A DNA stretch of 64,000 bases. Source: Rheum nobile (taxonomy: Eukaryota > Streptophyta > Magnoliopsida > Caryophyllales > Polygonaceae). The DNA lies in assembly GCA_027886185.1 (NCBI GenBank), contig WOAB01000725.1, forward strand, positions 62,001 through 126,000. Reading direction: 5' to 3'. Position numbers and translations under genes: made by a program. This document shows positions 12,251 through 23,827 of this stretch, one piece after another (position 1 is the first letter of the stretch; the number at the start of each line of letters is the position of its first letter). The notes beneath the pieces were generated by a model. It was not told the DNA's origin and did no database searches. It saw only the letters and a program-made list of their open reading frames with translations.

Positions 12251-13679
12251 GAGTTGTTCTGTGTGGACTGTCAACTATTTCTTCTTGGAAAATCGAACGA
12301 TAACATGACCAATTCGGGCTCTATAAGACCGAAAAAATGGCGAATTATGACCAACAACTCTCTTTTGCAACACATCACCAGAAAATGATGAGCATATATA
12401 TTTGGATAAATTATTCCTTTGCCAAATATGTTTGAGAAATCATTTTCAGTGGCTTGGTACTTGCAAGTTTGGCTCAAATATATGGATGATAATAGAGTGA
12501 ATGAAAGTTCCTTTTGCTACAACCTCACCACATTTGTTTACTACACATGGATGGATAAACACACTCAAATTTATCAAAATCAACCTATCATTCAATGGTG
12601 GAACCTAAAGATTTTGAAAGAGGGGCACAAATTTGATATTATATTATATTAATATTAAATAATATCAATATTCATCTCACATGTATTTTCACTTCGAACT
12701 CTTTTTTTTATGAAGTACCAACTTCGATGTTCATCAACATTTTCATATTCATTAGGAATAGTCGGAGACTCAAAACTTGAAACTGACAATCTCTTACTCC
12801 ATACATTAAATTTGTCCATATTCCTACTCAGAACAATTCAATTTAACACAAGTTCAATTGAACACGTCAATCAAATAAAATTTAATTTGATCTATAAACC
12901 AATTCAAGCAAATCTATACCCGACTTATCTCGATTGAATTCATAAGATTGAAAATGGGTTGTTATTTTGGAATTCAAATCGAGATGATTCAGGTATGGAT
13001 TTGGTTGTTTTAAAAGTCAAATATTACTAATTTGAGGACGAGAAACACGATTGTGAACTTGGACCGGAACCCCTAAACTCATATAATACAAGCCATAAAG
13101 ATGAAGGGACATGCTTATAGCGATTCTCATTTCTCATATAAACATTTATTCTCATCTGAACCAAACCACTTTATATACACCAAATAATATACATCTCGTG
13201 TTATGAACATTTAAGGTTCATTATGTGTGCATCTATGATAAATGAACACGTTTCCCATAAGTCTCATATTTCCCTTAAAAAACACATTTTAGATCCGGAT
13301 AAAAAAACACATTTTCCATAAGCTAAGACTATTGAACTTGAAATCCGTTTTAGGTTCATTATCTGAATAGAGAGAGAGGCTATATCTACCCTAAGCCTAA
13401 AAAAAGGAATCGTTATAAGCCATTGAGTGAAAATAGATAGAGGGAGAGGGTTCCCAATTATTAAAGAGTTCATGTGTTATGAACACTTAATTGTGGTGTC
13501 CAATCTTTGAATTGTCAACTTTTTAATTTGAGCGGGTTATTCTTTGGATGCGTTTTTTATCCAGGCCATTCTTTTGGACGATGTGTGCATCTATTTTGTA
13601 ATGTTGGGCATAAAATGTACATGAACACACAAGCTAAGATTTATAAACACAACATACAAATACACACATAGATGATACT
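12251..13679. other. AT-rich sequence, no gene recognised
   Basis: Mostly AT-rich, with several GAACAC-type words and no ORF showing a known domain. Short open frames here are compositional. Confidence 0.5.
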
Positions 13680-14515
13680 AAATGAACACACAATATAAAT
13701 TGGATGCACATATATGTGATAATAATGAACATGCAATACAAAACAGATGCAAACATAAGTGATAATGAATGCATGTACATAAGTTAATATTCATGAACAC
13801 ACAATACAAAATAGACGCACTCATATGTACTATAAAAGAACGCGTAATATAAAATATATGCACACAAATGTATAATAAAGATTTCAAAATCATATATTTA
13901 TGAACAAACAACATAAAAATGAACATATATGTGATAATAAAAAAACCAATATACAAATGCAAATACCCTTATATGATAATATATACACACAAACAAATAC
14001 TTATCAACACATAATACAAAACAGACGCACACAATAAATAATACTCTATATGTTCTGAAATAATTATCTTTTTTGTCTTCTGCACAATTTTTACGGAATT
14101 TACAAACTAGACTAATACACCCTTTATAATTTACATTTACTTCTATTTTGTTTTGTTGAAAAATGGAGGAGGTTATAACTCTCGGCCCAGATGATTTTCA
14201 TAGAAATTAATTCTTTCACTTAATGAAACCCTAATAAATAAGGGTAAAATGAGACTAAATTTCTGGGCCGAGAGTTATAACCTCCTCCATTTTTCAGCAA
14301 AACAAAATAGAAGTAAATGTAAATTATAAAGGGTGTATTAGTCTAGTTTGTAAATTCTTAGAAGCTTGTGCAAAAGACTAAAAAGATAAATATTTTAGAA
14401 CGTATATAGTAATAAATGAACACATAGTATAAATCAAATGCACACATATGTGATAATAAATGAACATGTAATATAAAATAGAAGTACAAATAAGTGATAG
14501 CAAAGGAATACACAA
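13680..14515. repeat. Diverged 43-44 bp minisatellite split by a MITE
   Basis: Units of about 43 bp built on TGAACACACAATATAAAAT plus a GCACATATGTGATAAT end recur from 13680 to about 14040 and again from 14411 to 14515. The gap is the Stowaway-like element. Units differ by many substitutions, so the array is old. Confidence 0.7.
14044..14409. mobile_element. Stowaway-like (Tc1/mariner) MITE
   Basis: A 366-bp foldback with terminal inverted repeats of about 140 bp. The left arm starts CTCTATATGTTCTGAAATAA and the right arm is its inverted match ending GAACGTATATAG. TA dinucleotides flank it on both sides (14042-14043 and 14410-14411), as in Stowaway insertions. The inner arms (GGAGGAGGTTATAACTCTCG and its complement) match without error. 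The loop is short and AT-rich. It interrupts the 43-bp minisatellite. Confidence 0.8.
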
Positions 14516-14522
14516 ACACTTG

Positions 14523-15614
14523 TTATGCTAAAACGTCTGCAAATCCTGACTTGAGAATCAAAAATTCATGTTGAGCACGAGCCAGAGGCTTGGTCATCAC
14601 ATCGATAAGTTGGGAACTAGTGTGGATGTAAGTAGTTTGTAAGAAGCCACTTTGAACCTTTTTCCTTGTGAAGTGGCAATCCAATTCCAAATGCTTCGTT
14701 CTCTCATGAAAGCATGGGTTATCAACAATTTCTTGAGCGACTTCGTTGTCACAAATGGTGACAGGGAGAGACACAAGCAAAAAAAATATTTGAGGATGAA
14801 GCTGGTCTACACTAACTCATATGTAGTGGTATCCATGCTCATATACTCTGCTTCTGCAGAGGATCTTGACACTGTGGCTTGCAATACACAATAGACCAAG
14901 GAAAATACAACCCAATGAGAGACCTTCGAGTAGTGAGGTATGCGCCCCAATTAACATAAAAAAAACCCCACCTTCAAATAAGTTTGGACTGGATAAAAGA
15001 GACCTTTGTTCACTATCCCTTTCAAATATCAAAGAGGTGTAAGAAAGCTTGAAAGTATGGTTAGAGAGGTTGGGACACATATTGTGATAAATGTTGTACT
15101 ATATAACTAATGTTTGGTTGAGAAAGAGCCAAGTAAAGGAGACACCCAACTAGACGTCTATACTGCTCAGAGTTTGCTAGCACAACACTAGCATTAACAC
15201 TGAGTTTCAATTCTAGTTGAAAGTGGAAATTTAGTTGCCTTAGCCTATGATATTGGAGTATCAGAGACTATATCAGTCACATACATTCGCTAGCTCAAAT
15301 ATGTTTCATGTTTAACCCTATAAATTTCAATGCCTAAAAAATACATGGCATCTCCCAAGTCCTTTATGATGAACTTATCATGTAAATTTACCTTCAAAAA
15401 TGCCATCTTAGTCAAGTCACTTCCATTCAAAAGTATATCATCCACATACACAAGGAGCATAGTAAAAGGGTAAACAAGGAATAATCATTGACAAATCGAT
15501 GATATCCTAGACTTACCAAAGAAACTGTGAGTTTTTGATTTCATTGGTGAGAGCTTGCTTCAAACCATAAAGTGATCTCTTCAATCTGCAAACTTGATGT
15601 GGTGATGCCTTATG
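14523..15614 (-). pseudogene. Copia C pol: RT end and RNase H
   Basis: Minus-strand translation gives the region following YGLKQA in copia RT, a decayed YVDD region (read as MWMIYF in one frame), the LVGCLLYL and SRSSAEAEYM motifs, and a clean final frame (14780-14523). That frame has CDNEVAQEI, a HERTKHLELDCHF motif, and LIDVMTKPL, the usual C-terminal end of copia RNase H. Several stops and frame changes precede it. Confidence 0.8.
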
Positions 15615-15996
15615 GTATATGATATGATCGATCCCCGTGTTGCAAGACCGATCATAGGTCCGGATCGTTTGTTCTTCCCAAGCAAGCACTCGTTTTTCGC
15701 GTTCTTCGTGTTCTTGGCTTTCTTCAAGAACTCCTTCAAGGGAAACAACGTTATGTTCCCCTTTCTTGGGTTTGGCGGATCAAACCCTGGCGGCGGATGG
15801 GAGGAGGGGTTCAACGTTATGAACACCCGAGGTGGTGGAAGGAGGCCAACGTTATGGCTCCTTAGAGAACTTTGAGAAAAGGCTAGAAGAGCCTTCAAAG
15901 AGAGAGAGAGAGGTGAAGCCAAGTGACAACTAGGAGGGACTCTCCACTAGATTGTCTTAAACTTAACTTGAGGATTACAAAGAGAGTCCTACCCTA

Positions 15997-16007
15997 TTTA
16001 TAGAAAA
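15997..16007 (-). promoter_or_regulatory. TATA box of element D
   Basis: Minus strand reads CTATAAATAGGG, followed by a leader-like stretch with TTGTAATCC. This matches the promoter and R start seen in many plant LTRs. Confidence 0.5.
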
Positions 16008-16032
16008 ACAAAGGGAAAACTAAGGTTGAAGA

Positions 16033-16506
16033 GGAAACTCTAATAGTCTTGGGCCCAAGACATCAAGGTCCAACCCATTACATCATTCTATAAAGGGAAT
16101 GTAAAACATAACAAGCATAGCTATAAATAGAAAGCGGGCCCACAACCAAAGTGAGCAAGCCAATGGGACATGGCTCATGAAACGATGTCACCGAGAGCAC
16201 GCACGCCAGAGAGGTGAGGACCGGAAATAGAACCACATGGAACCTTGCGTCGGAGAAGACGCCCTTCACTCGGGGCCACGGGGGACGCCAGTGACGCGCA
16301 AGCCAGAGCTGCGCTAGACTCGGGTCTTGGCCCAGGTCACTGTCCATCATTAATGATGGACAGTGACCTGGGCCAAGACATCAAGGCCCAACCCATTACA
16401 TCATTCTATAAAGGGAATGCAAAACATAACAAGCATAGCTATAAATAGAAAGCGGGCCCATAACCAAAGTGAGCAAGCCAATGGGACATGGCTCATGAAA
16501 CGATGT
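16033..16506. repeat. 318-bp tandem units of element D
   Basis: The sequence from the CAAGACATCAAGG word through TGTCCATCA occurs at about 16053-16350 and again from 16372, interrupted at 16506 by element A and resumed at 27034-27199. The offset between copies is 318 bases at several anchor words. The first copy shows the uninterrupted target of element A (GATGT at 16184-16188). Confidence 0.85.
16324..16379. repeat. Perfect 56-bp palindrome
   Basis: Two 28-base arms meet with no spacer between 16351 and 16352 (centre ATCATTAATGAT). The outer ends read GTCTTGG and CCAAGAC. It lies exactly where the two 318-bp units of element D join, and part of each arm is the right-hand terminus of D (CACTGTCCATCA). 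Confidence 0.9.
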
Positions 16507-17624
16507 TGTAGGATCGTGATTGTTAGATTAATAATCAGGGAACTGAGAACACAGTTTACAGTTCCCTTCGCAGCGGAAATAAACAATCAACTAGATGAAC
16601 AAGTTCCTTATAGTGGAAACCTTTGATTGCCAACTAGCAATCCAGGATAAAAACCACTACCTTTCTTTCGAAAGGATTTCAAGGTCTACTTCTTGATTTC
16701 TTATCTCTTTTGGTTACAGCTTATCCTAGGAATAAACACATAGTTTCTTTGCCTTACACACAGTTAGGCAATCCTAGATAACTTAACACAATCAATAATC
16801 AATCCAAGAAACAGACCTTAGCACCTAGGAACTATCTCACTTACAGTCATAAGAACTTAGCACTCAGCTCTTCGATTCCTTGACTGGTTCCTCTTGATCT
16901 CAGTTTGCTTTGATAATCTTGTTTGAAGGTTCACACTTTGATGTTTGCTATTGAGTGTGATTTATATTTCAGTGCTTGAAGATAACCCTTGAGTTAGTCT
17001 TCCTTTTATAGAGGATTCTTCGCAGCTTAAACTTCTCTTGGTTCCCACAGATCGAGCTTGCCCTAGGATGTGTGGTTCTCCTTGGTCCATGTTGTCTTTG
17101 ACATATGCAAACAACCTAGGCAGCTCAGAATCCTTCTAGGTTAGTCAACTACTTCAGCCAAGTCGTTCTCCAGCTTCCTTCTTCCGAGGTTCAACAATCT
17201 GGGCACTTGGGAACTGTCTTCTGGACAGCGACAGGTTCCATGTCCTGTCGCTTTCACCTTTCTCTGTCCGAGGTTATATGTTCTAGGTGTCTTGTTGTTT
17301 TTCTCTGGACAATGGCAGACTTTTGGAAGCTTCGCAAAGTCGTTTTCGACTTTCTTTTGTCCGAGGTTGGTGTTCCCAGATTTCTCGGGAATCGCAATAT
17401 CGCATGCTGCGTTTCTGGGCACACCTGGGTTCCTTCCATTGTCTTGCTGCTTGGTTCTCTTGTTCTGTTTGGCTTCCATGCTTTCAGTATTTGTCTTGTG
17501 GTTCCTTAAATCACATCTTTGAGATAAAACATTAGTATCAAAATATTTGTCATCTTCAAAAGTAGAAAAACTGAGGAAAGGAACTCTCAGTGGAACCGAA
17601 GTTCCAGAGTTCCGTTTCCTAATA
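16507..17624 (-). mobile_element. 3' LTR of copia A
   Basis: It matches 25915-27033. On the minus strand the inner end reads TATTAGG (TG to TA change at the LTR start) and the outer end CCTACA. It is directly preceded (minus sense) by the polypurine tract. Confidence 0.9.
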
Positions 17625-17625
17625 A

Positions 17626-17638
17626 TTTCCCCCTTTTT
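17626..17638 (-). other. Polypurine tract of copia A
   Basis: Minus strand reads AAAAAGGGGGAAA next to the 3' LTR, the expected plus-strand primer. Similar tracts recur at about 17757, 17795 and 17869. Confidence 0.8.
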
Positions 17639-18225
17639 AATGATGACAAATACAAGGAACCTGGCAACATTATACGGCTTTGAATTTCATGAGACCAGTT
17701 GAATTTTAGGGGATTTACAACATTATAAAATAATGAGAGAATATTCAATGGTTGCAAATTCCCCCTAAGCAGATGAACGAGTTTATTTCAAATTCCCCCT
17801 TAGAAGTAGAATGAGTTCATGGTTCCTAATAGTCCAGTAGTTTCCAAAGTTCAAGGTTCCTATCCTTCTTCCCCCTTTTGACATCATCGAAAAGATCAGT
17901 GACAAGTTAAGAACGGGATATTCAAGTAAATACACAATTGCAGCAAACCCATAACAGAAACATAATGGAAACTTAAGGCAAAGACAAAGTAATCATATAA
18001 ACGAAGCCAAAAGTAGTCATTAACTTAACAAAGACTTAACATTGTTCAAGGCGGGGTGAGACAAATCACAAAACAACATAAAACCAACACACCAACAACC
18101 TACAGAGACAACAACATAGGCAACCTTTAAGAAAGACAATACAAGGATAGAAGAAGGTAGTAGGATCCTAGGGGAACTACTAGCACACTGTGAGGGTACA
18201 ACACTGGGAACCAGGAGAAGCGTTC

Positions 18226-19799
18226 CTATGGCAATGCAGCGGCCTCATCTTCGTCATCCTTGTTGTCGTTAGTTCCTTTATTTTGGCCCGTGGCCTGATT
18301 AGTACCGGTTGCATCTTCCCAAGTTTTTTGAAGAACTTCTACCAGACTTAAGACAACGGAGCTCATCTTCCCCAACTCATTTACTTGATCACGAAGAGCG
18401 ACCGTGATGACAGTCGAGCCTTTCGTGATAGCCTTTTCAATACGACCCAGAGAAGAAAGGATCGCAGAGGAGTCTTGAGTGGGGTTGAGCGGTGGTAGGG
18501 AACTTGAAGGGCCCTGGGAACTGGCCTTTTCCTTAGGCGAGTTAACTTGAGCTTCAGAGGGGGTGACCTGGTGATCCTTTGTCTTCAGTTTTCGAACAGT
18601 GGCTATGGTGAGAACCTTGCTATAGACAGTCTCGGGCAAATCATCAGGGTACTGGTGTAGCAGGGAGAGGAGATTTTTGATAAGATGGGGAAAGGGTAGG
18701 GCATAGGATGTGTGGGACTTGCAAAACTGCATATGAGCTAACACAATGCGGGGGAGATCAACTTGTACTCCAGATAGTACCTTTTCCATTAGAATGGCAT
18801 TTGTGATGAGAATTGAGGCTCGGTGCTCCTGCCTGGGAACTAGGTTTCTGATGATCCAGAAGTGCATAAGCTTGTTGGCGATGGAGAGGTCCTTTGTTTC
18901 CAAGGTTGAGGGGTAGTCGCCGTCATAGAGTTTCTTCACCACTTCTCCCTTGGACTTGTAACCCTTTCCTTTGGGCCATGCCTTTTTCTGATGCAGAATG
19001 TCAAAGCCAGATCTGGACTCGATCCCAAGAGCAGACGCTATGAGGTTGGGGGACAGAGGGTACATGGTTCCCTTCCACTGGAATATGGCGTCGTTGCAGG
19101 GACAATTATCCTTGGCGGGTACAAAGGTGAGAGACTGGTAGAACAGACGGACAACTTCATCAGATGCGGAGAAAGGCTCAACCAAAAGTTCATCCCAACC
19201 TTGGTACTGCAGCAGAGAGTGAAACTCGCTTAGGGCATCACTGAACAGTTCCTCATCTTCTTCTTCTAGGGCTTGGGTCCAGAACTCCATGCCGATGATG
19301 AGTGGTTTGAGGATCTTTCTCTTAGAGAAGAGAGAGGAGACCTGACCCAGGGAGGAAGAAGAGAGAGTGGTGGATTTGGCCTTTTTGTGGATTTGGGCTC
19401 ATAGGGAACTAGAGCTTGGGAGCTTCTCTTTCTTTGTTTCAGCCTTGTTGCAACAGATGGACCAGGGTTGGAGACTGGTTTAGATTTGAGGCTAGCAGGA
19501 GAAGGCACCGGACGGAGGATCTCTTGGGTAGTTTTATCCGGGGAGGAGTCATGAGAACCTCCCTCTGAGACTGATTTAGTCGCCGATGCCGAGGCAGGAG
19601 TGATGTCTATCACTTTCTCCTTAGCCTTTGCCTCTGTTTTCTCCTCAGGTTGCTCTTCAATTTTCTCCTCAGGTTGGGGGTTTTGGGAGGTGGTGGCAGA
19701 AATGGGCTTGGAAGACGATGCTGCCTTCTTTTCTCGGAAGGCTCGGAGAAGGGCAGCTTCCTCCTCGTCTTGGATCAGGTTAGGGTTTTGGTCAGGCAT
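18226..19799 (-). pseudogene. Env-like extra ORF of copia A (two overlapping frames)
   Basis: Between pol and the 3' LTR lie two minus-strand frames that overlap by 25 bases: 19799-19266 (177 codons) and 19290-18226 (354 codons). The first is Ser/Pro/Lys/Glu-rich and looks disordered. The second has the pattern FQWKGTMYPLSPNLIASAL, which recalls the putative plant transposon protein domain found in this position in SIRE and some gypsy elements. A Ser/Pro-rich stretch and an acidic tail follow. In related elements this is a single long ORF. The overlap, with open sequence upstream of the second Met, points to one frameshift. No clear membrane segment or signal peptide is visible. SIRE-type elements are defined by an ORF here; its function is unknown. 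Confidence 0.65.
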
Positions 19800-20000
19800 C
19801 TAGAAATTTTCTGTGTTTGAGAGAGAGAGAAATAGAGGATCAGAGAGATGCGAATGGCAAGTTGTGGGGAAGCTTGGATCAACAGGATACTTTTTAAAGG
19901 CGGATGAGGATTGAGGGGACGATGGGAGAAATCTGGCCGTTGAGAAGATCAGGGAGAATCTTGAACATTGATGTGGGTTACAGCTTTTGCGAACGGTCAT

Positions 20001-20608
20001 AAGCCATTTGAAATATTATTCATTCAGAGAAGGAGGCACTGTACTGAGACGTGACTGATTTCTGCAGGTTTGCCTTAAATAGCGTCTTGGGGAGTGCCGA
20101 ATTAGCCGTTGGAAGAGCATTTTATCCTGGTTCCTTTCTGGCGATATATTCAGTGTGCTAGAGGGGTATATGGGAACTTTGATGTGGGTTTAAAACATGG
20201 AACCGAAAAGTATGTTCCCATACAAGGAATCAGGAAGGCCATTTATCGCATTGCACAATAATTCCCAGAGAGGGTTTAAGAGATGGATCATAGGGAATTA
20301 AATTGAGCAATGAGGCAAGGGGGGTCATAGTACACACTCATCATTTCGGCTTGTATTGTTGGGTTAGAATATGATCAGATTGTGACTTTTGGGCCAACAA
20401 AGAAACTTGAACAATGAGAGAGTTGAAAGAATAATGAGGACCCAAGGAGACGAACTAGAAAAATTTATCTAAACCTTTTAAAGAAACCATTATGAAAAGA
20501 GGGTTTGTAGCAAAAGATATAACACAGAGATATCAAGACTCAACAATTGAAAGATCTCAAACTAGTCAAATAGGGGAACTGAAAGGAGCCTTTACGCTAA
20601 GGTCACTA
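20001..20608. other. Spacer between pol and env-like ORF of copia A
   Basis: No coding sequence. Pol ends with two adjacent TAG codons, so direct readthrough into the downstream ORF is not supported for this copy. Confidence 0.6.
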
Positions 20609-23600
20609 CTAGGTTATAGGAATCATTCCTAGTTCCAATCTAAGGTTCTCGAAAGGAGCTCTATTCAAAGCTTTGGTGAATATATCTGCAACCTGATCTT
20701 CAGTTCTACAAAATTTCATAATGATATTTCCTTTCTCAACATGATCTCTAAGAAAATGATGTCTTATATCTATATGCTTGGTCCTAGTGTGATGCACAGG
20801 ATTCTTTGAAATATTTATAGCACTCGTGTTATCACAAAGAATAGAGAGGGGACCATAAGACATACCAAAGTCCGCGAGTTGATGCTTTAGCCAGAGAAGT
20901 TGGGAACAGCATGAGGCAGTAGCTATGTACTCGGATTCTGTGGTGGAGAGAGAGACTGAGACTTGTTTCTTTGAACCCCATGACACAAGGCAAGGGCCTA
21001 GGAACTGTGCCATTCCAGAGGTGCTCTTCCTATCCACCAGGTATCCAACATAATCAGCATCAGTGAAACCCATCAGCTCAAAGGGACATTCTTTGGGGTA
21101 TCAAATACAGTGTGAATCAGTTCCCTTGAGATATCGAAGTATTCTCTTCACAGCAGCCAAGTGGGTCTCTCTTGGACAAGATTGGAACCTGGCATACAAG
21201 CCAACAGCAAAAACAATGTATGGGCGACTAGCGATTAGGTACATGAGTGAGCCTGTCATACCTCTATAGAGTTTCTCTTCCACTAGAGGACTTGAGTGGT
21301 CCTTGTCCAAATGAGCAATGGTGGAGATGGGAGTGGAGAGAGGCTTGCTTGAATCCATTTTGAACTTCTTTAGTAGTTCCCTAACATACTTATGTTGGTG
21401 AATTTGAATACCATCTTCCTTTTGAGTGATTTGTAATCCGAGGAAGAATGTGAGTTCCCCAATTAAGCTCATTTCGAATTCACTGCTCATCAAGTCTTTG
21501 AACTTGTCTACAAGGGACAGGTCAGTGGAACCAAAAATAATATCATCTACATAAATTTGAACCACTAAGATGTTACCTTTTTCTTCTAGGATGAAGAGAG
21601 TTTTGTCAATAACTCCACGCCTGTAGCCATTTGAGAGTAGGAACTGGGCAAGTCGATCATACCAAGCTCTGGGAGCTTGCTTGAGGTCGTACAGTGCTTT
21701 GTCTAAGAAGTAGACATGGTCTGGATGATCATCGTCTTCAAAACCAGGTGGTTGCTTGACATAGACTTCTTCTTGAAGAATTCCATTTAGGAAGGCCGTC
21801 TTTACATCCATTTGCAACAACTTGAACCCTTTGTGTGATGCGAAAGCAATCAACAACCTTATTGCTTCAATCCTTGCCACTGGAGCATAGGTTTCATCAT
21901 AGTCAATGCCTTCTTGTTGATTGTATCCTTGAGCAACAAGTCTTGTTTTGTTCCTTATCACCGCTCCTGTATCATCTAGCTTATTTCTGAAAACCCATCT
22001 AGTTCCTATGATGTGCTTATCCTTGGGGCGGGGAACTAGATGCCACACTTTGTTCCTTTCAAACTGATGGAGCTCTTCTTGCATAGCTTGGATCCAGTCT
22101 GTATCCTTTAGTGTCTCACCTATGTTCTTTGGTTCCACAATAGATAGAAAGGCATTGAAGGCAAAGAAGGTGAGATGTTCGAACCTGACTGGAGGCTTGA
22201 TGATTCTTCTTTCTCTGTTGGGAGCTAGAGCATTTGATGTGGAGACATTATGAGTTGAGCATTCAGCTTCCTGATTGGGATCACCTTCTCCATTGAAAAT
22301 CATGTGAGAGGAAGAATCATTGAAGTCTCCACAGATGTTGTCGTCATGTTCATGGTTCCCAGAGATGGATTGTTGTTCATTATCCATGGGAACTGGTGGA
22401 GGAGCCAGTGGAGGATTCTGTGCGGCAGGGCATGAGTTTGGTGGAGTGACATCTTCATCTAGATCTTCTTGAGATGACTTGGGAAACGGGTCTTCAAAGG
22501 GAGTGGTAGTGTTCTGCACAATTCTTCCAAGTGATTTTTCATTAAAAATAACATGAACACTTTCTTCTACCTTTTTAGTCCTTTTGTTGAAGACTTTGTA
22601 TGCCTTGCTGCCTGAGGCGTATCCAATGAAGATTCCTTCATCACTTCTTGGGTCGAATTTGCCAAGATTGTCCTTCCCATTGTTGTGCACAAAGCACTTG
22701 CATCCGAACACCCTCAGATGTGAGATGTTGGGAACTCTTCCTCTTAGGAGTTCATAGGGTGTATTCTCTGTAATTGGGCGAAGCATAGCTCGATTGATGA
22801 TGTAGCAAGATGTGTTGATCGCCTCAGCCCATAATGATTGAGAGAGTCCACTTGATATGAGCATAGTCCGAGCCATGTCTTCCAAGGTTCTATTCTTCCT
22901 TTCTACTACTCCATTCTGTTGAGGAGTGTATGGTGCAGAGAAGTTGTGATCAATTCCATATTCACTGCAAAAGGTTAGAAATTCTCCATTTTCGAATTCG
23001 GTACCATGGTCAGACCGAATAGAATTGAGTGAGCAATCGAGAGATTTTTCTAACAAAGGAACCAGATCTTTAAAGCGATCAATGACTTCACTCTTAGATT
23101 TTATGAAGATAGTCCAAGTGAAGCGAGAGAAATCATCGACAAGGACAAAGATATACCTGTTTCCTCCTAGGCTTTGAACTCTCATAGGTCCACAAAGGTC
23201 CATGTGGATGAGTTCAAGGGGCCTAGAGGAGCTTACCATATTCTTGGATTTGAAGGAACGTCTTGCTTGTTTCCCTTTTATGCAGTCTGAGCATGGTTTC
23301 GAAGATGTACCACTTATCTTTGGAAGGCCTCGAACTAGTTCCTTTGAGTATAGCTTGTGGATCAATTTGGTGCTGGCGTGACCAAGACGTTGATGCCACA
23401 GCTCAGTTTGATCATTTACTGTTGAGAGGCAGAGTTTCTCCTTGGGAACAAATGATGGGTCAACAACATACACATTGTTGAATCTTTTGCCTTTTAGGAT
23501 GATTTGTCCCGAGGACTCTAGGACGGTGCATTTACTTGACTTAAATCTAACTTCATTGTCTCCTTGATCGCACAGCTGTGACACACTGATTATATCAAAA

Positions 23601-23827
23601 CCAAGATTATCAACGAGGTGAACTTTGTTTACCTGAATGTGATCGTTGAGTCTCACAGTTCCTATTCCATAGATTTTCCCTTTGCTTTTGTCTCCAAAGG
23701 ATATGTTCCCTCCTTGGAGAGGTTGAAGAGAGGTCATTTGATTTCTTCTTCCGGTCATATGGCATGAGCAACCACTGTCGATGTACCATAGTTGAGGTTG
23801 CCTCTCTTCTTTCAGCACATAAGGGAA
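20609..23827 (-). pseudogene. Copia A pol: protease, integrase, RT, RNase H
   Basis: Protease starts with WYIDSGCSCHMTG (catalytic DSG). Integrase follows with its zinc-binding part (RLGHAS ... CSDCIKGK) and the catalytic acidic positions in MDLCGP, DHGTEFEN and NGVVERKN. A Pro/Ser/Asp-rich linker leads to RT (MDVKTAFLNG, YVDDIIFGS; the usual YGLKQAPRAW reads YDLKQAPRAW). RNase H follows (STTESEYIA, CDNTSAINI, DIFTKAL). The frame runs about 1070 codons with one TGA at 21098-21100, where a Trp codon is expected, splitting off RNase H. Otherwise the domains look complete. It would be made as a Gag-Pol polyprotein from the genomic RNA. Confidence 0.9.
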
